From Sporodiniella umbellata (Eukaryota; Mucoromycota; Mucoromycetes; Mucorales; Rhizopodaceae): 15,427 bases of DNA. The notes beneath the pieces are model-generated. The model had not been told where the DNA came from. It saw nothing but the letters and a program-made list of their open reading frames with translations, and did not search any database. The position numbers were made by a program, and so were the translations under genes. Where the stretch lies: the NCBI GenBank assembly GCA_025677835.1, contig JAIXMR010000190.1, positions 1-15,427 of the forward strand, in the 5' to 3' direction. Below are positions 7,591 to 14,958 of this stretch, one piece after another (positions within the stretch are counted from its first letter, which is position 1; the number at the start of each line of letters is the position of its first letter).

Positions 7591-9477
7591 TTATGTTGCA
7601 TATCGAGAACCTTTACGCTGCATTTTATAGTAAGCAGAACGACAAGAATGGACCGACCTTCCTGTACCCAGCTCTTGAGCGACCAAAGGCCAAAAGCTAC
7701 CTGTGGACTCTTGTATCTTATATTTTTGAACTAGCTCTACCATTCTCATCTTTTCTTCAGAATCCCATTTGCCTTTTTTGAGGGTAGGGTCTAGTTTGAT
7801 TTGCCATTGTAGCCTACATTCTTTGGCTGTTCTATTTTCCATCATTTTGGATACTAGCGGCCAGTTGATTTTGCCTTCAGATGTCGATCTCTCGATAGCG
7901 AACTTGAGCGTATCTTCTTCTACTTCTGTCCAGCCTGGCTTTCTAAAATCATAATTTTCTTTTGGTTTATGGAGACTCCACCAACGCATGAGATGGTCCG
8001 GTCGACGGTCAGGAAAATAAGATTTCTGTATTACTTGCCAATTGGGCCCAAACATTTGATATCCTTCCCATAGTAGGGTTTTTTCTGAGTCAGACAAAGG
8101 TTGGTCGTTTCTATTGGGATATCGAAGCACACGTCTCCAACGATAAGAGCACTGCGTAGGCGATCGCTCTGGAACAAGAGCTGCAACAGAAACCCAGTCT
8201 TTGCCGTGTGTTTCGATCGCTTTTAGAAGCAAGTCGTCTTCTTCTGGTGACCAGAGAGTTCTTTTGGTTCCTACTGAAAACATCTGTTCTTCATACTGGC
8301 GTCGACACTGATTTGGCGTTCGACCCACACGTTTAGCAATCGTGTTCCAGTCAAGCGCCTGTTGTTCTTTGCAAGTTGTATCCAGTTCAGCTTGTTCTTT
8401 ATCCTCCGACCGAACTGTGTGTTGAGTGATGGTATCCCAATCAGGCGTCTGTTGTTCCTTACAAGCTGCATCCAGCTCAGCTCGCTCCTCCTCACTCCAT
8501 CGGCCCTGTTTGAAGACCAGGAGGCCGTCATGGGCCAATACTCTAAAACTGAGTGACTTGTCCAGCCATTCACAGATCAAGCGGGCTACCCGAGCCCGCC
8601 ATTCCAACCTATTCTCATGCGATGCGCATTTTAATGAGTCTCCCATAGCGATATTTAGTTCTGGGTCTAACAGGATTTCTCTAAACTTGGAAAAGCAAAA
8701 CAGACTGTTTCTGCCTGGCATCTTGTCGGAAGCTGTCTTTAGATGTCCTTTGGCCTCAATCAACCGTTCCAAAAAGAGACGTTCTTCATTCGGAGTCCAA
8801 GGCTCTTTTGAAAGTGATGGGTCGATGCCCTTGATCCATTGATATCTACATTGCTCTGGAGCTCGATTCGGGATACCTTCTGCCACCTTGTTCCAATCCA
8901 GACCAAAGATAATTGTCCTGCGCAACAAGAGATCCAGCTCGTTTTCATTCCAGGGTAACAAAGATAGATTGGGCGTCAAAAACTCGCGGTAGTGATTTCT
9001 AACGGACGATCGAGATCGATGGGGTAAGAACTCACGAACAATGTTGATCCAATTATGAAGGCCATGTTTTTCAACTCCTTTTATCAATAACCGTTCTTCT
9101 TCTTCTGTCCAGCCGCCTACAGTCGGTCTGTTGGAATTCCATTCATTTGCAATCCGTCGATGGGATCGTTCAGGTAGACGGTAAAGGCAGATCTCTTTCC
9201 ATTTACCCACACCAAATTCTTTCACTGCATTCTTTAGGATCTCTCGTTCATCTTTACTAAAAGGTCCCTTTTTTAAGTTGGGTCTCAGATTCTCTACCCA
9301 ACGACCTTCACATTGTTTTGGGGAACGATGAGGTAGGCAATGTTGAACAACTTTGGTCCACTGTCTTCCATTATGCTCTACATAATCCTTCAATATCTTA
9401 TCTTCCCACGGCAACCAGCTTGCTGTATATAAAGACCGTCTTTTAGAAATCCAACGCACCCATGGCAATAACTGCAT
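7591..9477 (-). CDS. multi-repeat Myb/SANT-domain protein (about ten repeats)
   Basis: Intronless 628-aa protein built almost wholly of Myb/SANT helix-turn-helix repeats with spaced Trp residues: about 21-70, 71-120, 121-172, 173-222, 225-275, 325-398, 406-455, 458-505, 513-568 and 569-622. The last helix often keeps RSPxQC-x3-W (RSPKQCEGRW, RAPEQCRYQW, RSPTQCSYRW). Repeat 5 lacks the central Trp and residues 276-323 are a non-repeat spacer. Repeat 6 contains a 30-residue tandem duplication. The fold implies DNA binding; serial repeats recall SNAPC4 and the Myb/Reb1 group, but no orthologue is certain. The start at 9477 puts residues 1-24 (basic, Trp/Leu/Ser-rich, no acidic residue) before repeat 1, which resembles a mitochondrial presequence. 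The absence of introns, against up to ten in its neighbours, is notable. It shares a 115-bp divergent promoter with the Gemin2 gene. Confidence 0.9.
   Translation of the reverse strand: MQLLPWVRWISKRRSLYTASWLPWEDKILKDYVEHNGRQWTKVVQHCLPHRSPKQCEGRWVENLRPNLKKGPFSKDEREILKNAVKEFGVGKWKEICLYRLPERSHRRIANEWNSNRPTVGGWTEEEERLLIKGVEKHGLHNWINIVREFLPHRSRSSVRNHYREFLTPNLSLLPWNENELDLLLRRTIIFGLDWNKVAEGIPNRAPEQCRYQWIKGIDPSLSKEPWTPNEERLFLERLIEAKGHLKTASDKMPGRNSLFCFSKFREILLDPELNIAMGDSLKCASHENRLEWRARVARLICEWLDKSLSFRVLAHDGLLVFKQGRWSEEERAELDAACKEQQTPDWDTITQHTVRSEDKEQAELDTTCKEQQALDWNTIAKRVGRTPNQCRRQYEEQMFSVGTKRTLWSPEEDDLLLKAIETHGKDWVSVAALVPERSPTQCSYRWRRVLRYPNRNDQPLSDSEKTLLWEGYQMFGPNWQVIQKSYFPDRRPDHLMRWWSLHKPKENYDFRKPGWTEVEEDTLKFAIERSTSEGKINWPLVSKMMENRTAKECRLQWQIKLDPTLKKGKWDSEEKMRMVELVQKYKIQESTGSFWPLVAQELGTGRSVHSCRSAYYKMQRKGSRYAT
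8302..8481 (-). repeat. 90-bp in-frame tandem duplication inside the Myb gene
   Basis: Two adjacent 90-bp units encode residues 333-362 and 363-392. The protein copies begin AELDAACKEQQTPDWDTI and AELDTTCKEQQALDWNTI, and the DNA copies stay readable as duplicates (for example the shared gttgttc at 8361 and 8451). The copy lying first in the protein has lost its recognition-helix end; the second keeps GRTPNQCRRQ. Confidence 0.85.
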
Positions 9478-9592
9478 GTGTCTCTGTTCTTGGAGCCAAA
9501 ATGATTATATATATAAAAAAAAAAAAAAAAAATAGAAAGAGATCCATCCCTTTTTTTTTTTTTTTTTTTCATATTTTTATATTTATTTATTG
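9478..9592. promoter_or_regulatory. bidirectional promoter, Myb gene and Gemin2 gene
   Basis: The two start codons point away from each other 115 bp apart. Between them are alternating TA at about 9505-9515, an A18 run (9515-9532), 18 nt of unique DNA and a T19 run (9551-9569). Rigid A/T tracts of this kind usually exclude nucleosomes. Both genes must start transcription in or very near this gap. Confidence 0.65.
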
Positions 9593-10482
9593 ATGTCCAA
9601 ACGTATATTTTCACAGATCGCTGATGATGGTTCTGATCGTTCAGCGATTCCGATCAGCAAAAAGAAGGCAGAGCTTGTAGATGGAATTCCTGTGTCAGGA
9701 GAAGATTATCTTTTGACAGTGAGGTAACCGGTATGGCATACAGATAGAGGCATAACCTTTCACTTTTCAATTGTATATAAAGAGAGCAAGCCAAAAAGTG
9801 TGTTCAGGTAGCTATTGCAGCACCTCCGAAAGAGATAAAAAAAGTCCAGCTACCTTTTCATTTTCAATTTGATCAGTTTACTACGGACGAAAAAGATCAG
9901 CCTAGAACCGCGTGGCGTGAGGGGTTCGAGGCACCCTTTCGATCTTATCGAACGGTAAAGAGAGTTAGGAAAAGTCATGTATTTATCCCTTCCAAAGTAC
10001 GCTCAAGCAAAACAACAAGGATTAGACAAGAAAGAAATAAAGACCCTTGAGCAAGGCAAGCAGTTACTATACTCTTTGGAGTCAAAAGAGGCGTGTATAG
10101 ATGCAGTTGTCAATTTATCACAGGTAAGACAGATGGATTGTTGATTGACAGGCTTATGCGAGAAAAGCTGACAAGACCTGCAGCATAGTATCATCAATCT
10201 GTTAAGATACCATATCACTTGGTTGAATGTTCATGAGATTGAGCAGCAGGTAAAATAGATGACAGAAAAGAGGCCAAACATCCTCATCGAGTGTTCTAGT
10301 GCCTTTGTTTGTTTAGTCTGTTGGTTTATTTGGACCCAGTATTGACCTCAAAAGACATCTCGGTTTTGCGGGATGTCTCTAGGAAATGTATTGAGCTCAG
10401 AAATAATGTAGAGAAAAAGGCACCTTTAAATATCGTTATCACTATCATCTCTCAAGTCTTTGGTCAAAATGATTTGAGATAA
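9593..10482 (+). CDS. GEMIN2: Gemin2 (SMN-interacting protein 1) homologue, snRNP assembly
   Basis: Member of the SIP1/Gemin2 family, the SMN-complex subunit that holds Sm proteins during spliceosomal snRNP assembly. It has 225 aa in exons 9593-9723, 9783-9954, 9998-10123, 10184-10249 and 10300-10482. Family marks are the N-terminal block GIPVSGEDYLLTVREQAKK, a W-x3-F segment in TAWREGFEAPFRSYR, and a helical C-terminal half: INLLRYHITWL, LFSLLVYLDPVLTSKD, LRDVSRKCIELRNNV and VITIISQVFGQNDLR. The last exon starts at 10300 rather than after the tag at 10316 because only the former keeps the LLVYLDPVL frame. It is shorter than the human protein (about 280 aa), mainly through compact linkers. 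Introns are 43-60 nt. Confidence 0.87.
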
Positions 10483-10504
10483 AAAAAAAAAAAAATATAC
10501 TAAA

Positions 10505-10510
10505 AATAAA
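10505..10510 (+). terminator. poly(A) signal AATAAA, Gemin2 gene
   Basis: AATAAA lies 23 nt after the Gemin2 stop codon, beyond an A15 run that begins within the stop codon. Confidence 0.5.
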
Positions 10511-10614
10511 TTAGAGCCTAATTATTATTGCTTTCCGGACACAGAAAAAAAAAAAGCCTTACACAAACGCATCATTCACACATTTTTTGATTTTTCTTTT
10601 CTTTTTACTACTAC

Positions 10615-10648
<34 letters not shown>
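10615..10648. repeat. (ATT)n microsatellite in the F-BAR/RhoGAP upstream region
   Basis: About eleven ATT units lie 42 nt before the ATG at 10690, so they are probably in the 5' UTR or core promoter. The minus strand reads it as poly-Ile, which is not a gene. Confidence 0.9.
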
Positions 10649-10689
10649 GCTGTGATTTGTTTTACTGCTGTACTTTTTGATTTTTTGAC

Positions 10690-12781
10690 ATGTACAATAG
10701 AACTAGCCGAAGTATCAATCCAGAGCAAGAAGAAGAGGTATGTTTTTGTTTTTTTGTTTTTTTCGATATAGCTTTGTCTGTCGAGAACGCTTTCAAACTT
10801 GTTGCAATATGTACAGATCGCTAGTATTGAAGCACAGTATGAGTTTGTCAACAAAGTGTTAAAGTGGAATATTGTTGATTTAGAGAAATTCATAAGCACT
10901 TTGAAAGCAAGGTAAGAAGGGCGGGGTGGAGAGGAAAAACGGAAAGAGAGGAGACAGTAACATAGGCATCTAGAATAGTAGCAGAAGAAGCCTATACGAC
11001 TGCTTTAGGAAAGATCACTAAGAACAGCACAGCGGCTCCATCCAACGTGCCTACAGTTAATAACAGCAGCAATACGTCTCTAACTACGACTGCCACACAT
11101 CATTCAGGCTCGACCACGCCAATTGTGCCACAGTATTTTGGAGATTGTTCTTCTCTATTTGAAACAGCCACTGGGAATTATGAAGCATCGATTGAAAAAA
11201 AGCTCCAAGCACGTCGAGAATTTCTCCGGTGTCTTCGACAGCAAACTGAGCTGCTAATAAAAACAAAGGTGAGGCAATGTGTCACAAACTTTTATGCTAT
11301 TTTATTTAATTTAAAATTTTTTTGAACCCAAGGACAAACATGAACAGAAACGAAAAGCAGTAAAATCAGTATTACATGAAAAGAATACGAACTATCTTAA
11401 TTATAGAACCAGAGACATTCAAAAAGTGAGTATTCTACTGGAATTTTTTCTTTTTTTGGTTTGTGTTGTTTATTCTCTTCTTTTTTTTTTGAATGATCCA
11501 GCTTCACAAAGCTTATTTTCACAAATGTGCAGAATATCTCAGCCTTCAGCAGCAAGTGTTGATTTCTTCTCATGATGAACGAAACTCTATACCCGAATCC
11601 GATGAATCTCTAAGGCGTTCTACGGAAAGCTCACGTACATTTGAATCTCTTTCTACTTCCCCTCATAAACGGAATGGTATGTCTGGCCTAATCACTCAGA
11701 TGCGATCTCAGCTGGCCAATGCTGCAGCCGCTGGGGATCCATCCAAATTAACAACAAGGTTGACTAGACTCAAAAAGGAAGTCTATGATGCAGGTAAAAA
11801 CACACGTATATAGTGTCTGATAGACCTTTCTAATCCCCCTCCCTAGATCAAGAATACAGACAGGGAATTCGTACGTTGGAGTCACTTAGAAAAACACAAG
11901 TGGACACTGCATCTCATGCGGTTAGGGTAAGCACTCTCCCTTGTACATATGTCTTTGTCTAAAATAACCATCGATAGCATGTGGAGGCCTATTTGTTGGG
12001 TAAATCAGACGCTGTCAAACAAGCCATGATTGCTATTTCAAACCAAGAACAACACATGTTAGCCAACGAATCAAGCGTAAGAAAACTACGAATAATCATA
12101 AGAAAAAACAAAGCTAAAAAAAAAAAAAAAAAAAAAAACCTCCTTGTAGTTAGTCCAGACTACCCTGAACGAATTTGAACAGATGGACAGTCAACAGGAC
12201 CTGGATCGATTTTTGACAGAATACGAGAAACTTGGGTTCTGTAAACCACGTACGATGTGTTATGAAAACTATTACTATGGACGATGCAAAGATCTCTTGT
12301 TTGGGTGTAGGTTAAGTGATTATGCCAAAGAGCATCAACGGACGGTACCTTTGGTGGTCACTCAGTGCATCCAGCAAGTAGAGGCATTGGGCGGGTTAGA
12401 AAAAGAAGGAATCTATCGTATCTCGGGAAGACAGACCAACATTGACCTGTTAAAGAGTGAGTTTGAAAAGGATGAGTCCTGTGTTGGCTTGGTGGACTCG
12501 AAATACGATATGTTCACTATCGGATCTGTACTCAAGCAATTCCTAAGAGAACTCAAAGAGCCTCTGTTGAACATGTCGCCTAACGAGCGTCTTGATTATG
12601 CAAGTAGGTAAACAACCGCTTTTGGACGAAAATAGACACCTCTAATATACTGGAAAACAATAGAAGCAGAGGGTGACCAGGAACGTCGAGCTTTATTAGA
12701 AAAGTTGATAGAAAGACTAACAGAGGAAGAAAGGGATACATTAAAAGCATTAGTAATCCACTTGGCAAAGTAAGAAAGAAA

Positions 12782-12817
<36 letters not shown>

Positions 12818-13039
12818 CCCCTTTTGTAAACAAAGATCCGTTCTAGAATTGAAGCACGATCCAAAGTAAACAAAATGACACTCAAAAACTTGGCCCTGAT
12901 CTTCACACCAGCCATTTTCCATGATCAAAACCAGTCCGATACAAGCCAAGAAAGCTACGCACAAAAAGTTTTGGAGGATTTAGTGAAACACCACGACAGT
13001 CTGATGTCCGTCATCGTTAGTAAGAAAAGTAGTCAATAA
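10690..13039 (+). CDS. RGD1: F-BAR and RhoGAP domain protein, Rgd1-like
   Basis: GTPase-activating protein for Rho-family GTPases with a membrane-curvature F-BAR module, acting in polarity, septation and cell-wall control. It has 584 aa in ten exons: 10690-10737, 10817-10911, 10974-11268, 11333-11425, 11502-11793, 11847-11926, 11978-12076, 12150-12603, 12664-12769, 12847-13039. The F-BAR start is seen in DLEKFISTLKARIVAEEAY. A Ser/Thr/Asn-rich insert (65-100) follows, then long charged helices. A Ser-rich linker (199-236) holds RRST (215-218) and SPHK (230-233), which match PKA and CDK consensus sites. The RhoGAP domain (about 386-575) has the arginine finger Arg424 in GIYRISG, a VLKQFLRELKEPLL block and the conserved Asn529 in NKMTLKNLALIF. 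No DEP domain is seen, which favours Rgd1 over Rgd2 type. Exon 9 needs donor 12604 (gtaggt); the nearby gtaaac at 12608 would shift the frame. Confidence 0.92.
12116..12138 (+). repeat. A23 run in RhoGAP-gene intron 7
   Basis: An uninterrupted A run lies in the middle of the 73-nt intron 12077-12149, followed by cctccttgtag. Confidence 0.9.
12785..12816 (+). repeat. A32 run in RhoGAP-gene intron 9
   Basis: This is the longest homopolymer in the window. It starts 15 nt after the donor of the 77-nt intron 12770-12846 and makes up over 40% of it. Confidence 0.9.
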
Positions 13040-13040
13040 A
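13035..13040 (+). terminator. AATAAA overlapping the RhoGAP-gene stop codon
   Basis: The final CAA codon, the TAA stop and the next A spell AATAAA, exactly as at the end of the PFK-2 gene. A functional signal here would leave almost no 3' UTR. Confidence 0.4.
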
Positions 13041-13111
13041 AACTGACAAGAAATTATATTTTCCATATGCGGTAATGTCTACGTGAGTGTGAATTGCCTT
13101 GTTTGGAAATG

Positions 13112-13130
13112 TGCGGATTGAAAGCCCGCA
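13112..13130. promoter_or_regulatory. TGCGG-N9-CCGCA inverted repeat upstream of the P450
   Basis: Perfect 5-bp arms flank 9 nt, containing CGG and CCG half-sites in the inverted arrangement bound by fungal Zn2Cys6 dimers. It lies about 45 bp upstream of the P450 TATA box. Binding is inferred from pattern only. Confidence 0.35.
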
Positions 13131-13174
13131 TGGCAATACAATGTTAGTACTGTTTCTTCCGCGATTCAGGATGA

Positions 13175-13182
13175 CTATAAAA
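13175..13182 (+). promoter_or_regulatory. TATA box of the P450 gene
   Basis: CTATAAAA lies about 110 nt before the P450 ATG at 13285, followed by a CT-rich stretch and an A-rich leader (acaaacacaaatatacaaac) directly before the start codon. This suggests a leader of roughly 70-80 nt. Confidence 0.55.
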
Positions 13183-13284
13183 TAACGGCTCTTTGAATTC
13201 AGGAGCCTTTCATCTCCTTTTTTTTTATTTTTATTTTTATCTTCTTTTTGTAAATACACAAACACAAATATACAAACATACAAG

Positions 13285-14938
13285 ATGAATGAAGTATTAC
13301 AGTCGATAAGCCAGCACGCCTTGCCTGTGACAGACGCTTTGCAACGCTCTATCGAACGTTACCTAAAGAACAAGACAAAGGCGGTATTGGGTATTTCAGG
13401 TGCCGTGACAGCATACTGGATTACAAAGCTGATTGTATATCGATTATATGCACATCCTTTACGCCATCTACCGGGGCCCAAGGTAGGTTGGTTTCCATTC
13501 ATGGGCAACTTTCTAGAGATTCTGAAAGAAGAAGCGGGCGTACCTCACAAGCGTTGGGCGGCCGAGTACGGAGGGATTTTTCTATACCATGGACCATGGA
13601 ACGACCCTCGTGTGGCGGTCACAGACAGCCGATGGCTTAAACAAGTCTTGACGACGCAAGTGTACGATTTTATCAAGCCACCCGGCTCATCTGAATTCCT
13701 ACGCAAGTTCCTGGGCGATGGATTATTGGTAGCTGAGGGGGACGAACATCGATTCCAGCGCAAGGTGCTGAACCCAGCCTTTTCCGTCACGGCCATTCGC
13801 TCGATGGTCCCTCAGATCGCGCAGCCTGGGCTTGAGCTCAGACAGCATTGGCTTGGGCAACTGAAAGAAGACGTGGCCACCGAACTTCAAATCTCCAGCG
13901 ATCTTTCCATGACCACACTGGACGTCATTGGCCTCGCCGGTTTTGGTCAAGACTTTGGCTCCTTGCGTTATGCAGGCACAGCGCAGCAGAGCAAGCTCAG
14001 TCAGGCTTACCTTGCCATCTTTTCGAACGATGCCTCTCTGCTCCGGGTATTGAGCTTTCTCTTTCCTGTCCTACGTTACCTCCCCACGGAGCGAAACCGG
14101 ATGATCAAACGCCATCTGGACTGGCTGAACGAAGAAAGCATGGCCCTTGTTCAGGCCGGCATCCAACGTGGCGCAAACGAAAAGAAAGGTCAGGCACCCA
14201 AGGATCTCCTATCGCTCATGGTCAACTTGATCGATGACGAGACCGGCAAAGGCTTGACAGCAGAGCAACTCAAACATCAATGCCTTACTTTTTTGGCTGC
14301 AGGGTAAAACACACAAAAGATAGAAAAGCGATCACTGATCTATTTTTTATCTTTATTTGTTTTTTTTTAATAGTCATGAAACCACCAGCGTCAGTTTGAG
14401 TTGGTGTCTTTGGTTATTGGCCAAACACCCCGAGATTCAAGACAGATTACGAGCTGAAGTGAAAGAGGTATTCAAGGGTGAAGAGATTCCTACTTATGAC
14501 GAGATCAACAAATTGACATTGTTGGATAACGTCTGTCGAGAGACCTTGCGCTTAATCCCTCCAGTGCCTATTACCAACCGTATGACGCGTGTGCCAGTCA
14601 CTTTAGGTCCTTACGTATTGCCCAAAGGCACTCAGGTCTTCTTGCCTTTGATCGTCGGTCAACATGACCCTCAGATTTGGGGTGAAGATGCAGAGGAATT
14701 CAACCCGGATCGCTGGACGTCTGAGATGGTGGGCAACGCATATCAGTACCTGCCCTTCTTGGCAGGCGGAAGACAGTGTATCGGTTATAAATTTGCTCAG
14801 ATCGAAATGAAGATCCTGTTGGCTTTATTGATCAAAGACATTCAGTACTTTGAAAAGCCTGACTTTAAAATCACAAAGAAACAACAGATCACACTCAGAC
14901 CTTATCCCAACATGACATTGTTAATGAAGCGTGTTTAA
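13285..14938 (+). CDS. membrane-anchored cytochrome P450 monooxygenase
   Basis: Haem-thiolate monooxygenase of 527 aa from exons 13285-14303 and 14374-14938, joined in phase 2 across a 70-nt intron that splits the I-helix motif AGHETTS (339-345). A hydrophobic segment at about 33-55 is the ER anchor, followed by the proline-rich hinge HLPGPK. Further landmarks are helix C-type HRFQRKVLNPAF, the K-helix ETLR (Glu396/Arg399), FNPDRW (PERF region) and the haem loop FLAGGRQCIG with Cys475. All residues needed for catalysis are present and the length is normal, so it should be active with an ER reductase. The architecture is that of microsomal fungal P450s; I cannot assign a CYP family or substrate. 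The exon-1 sequence is GC-richer than neighbouring genes. It ends 20 bp from the stop codon of the convergent Chs7 gene. Confidence 0.95.
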
Positions 14939-14942
14939 TGAT

Positions 14943-14948
14943 AATAAA
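14943..14948 (+). terminator. poly(A) signal AATAAA between P450 and Chs7 stop codons
   Basis: AATAAA lies 5 nt after the P450 stop codon in the 20-bp gap before the opposing stop codon. Cleavage 10-30 nt downstream would fall inside the Chs7 coding region, antisense to it. Confidence 0.5.
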
Positions 14949-14958
14949 GATCACTTTT

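Noticed and set aside
12770..12836. RhoGAP intron 9 ending at the aag just before 12837
   Set aside because: This acceptor breaks the phase and changes the spacing between HLAK and NKMT. The acceptor at 12846 gives the correct phase and the family spacing.
12580..12964. Minus-strand frames of 111-122 aa opposite the RhoGAP gene
   Set aside because: They contain poly-Phe from the A32 intron run and lie opposite GAP-domain exons.
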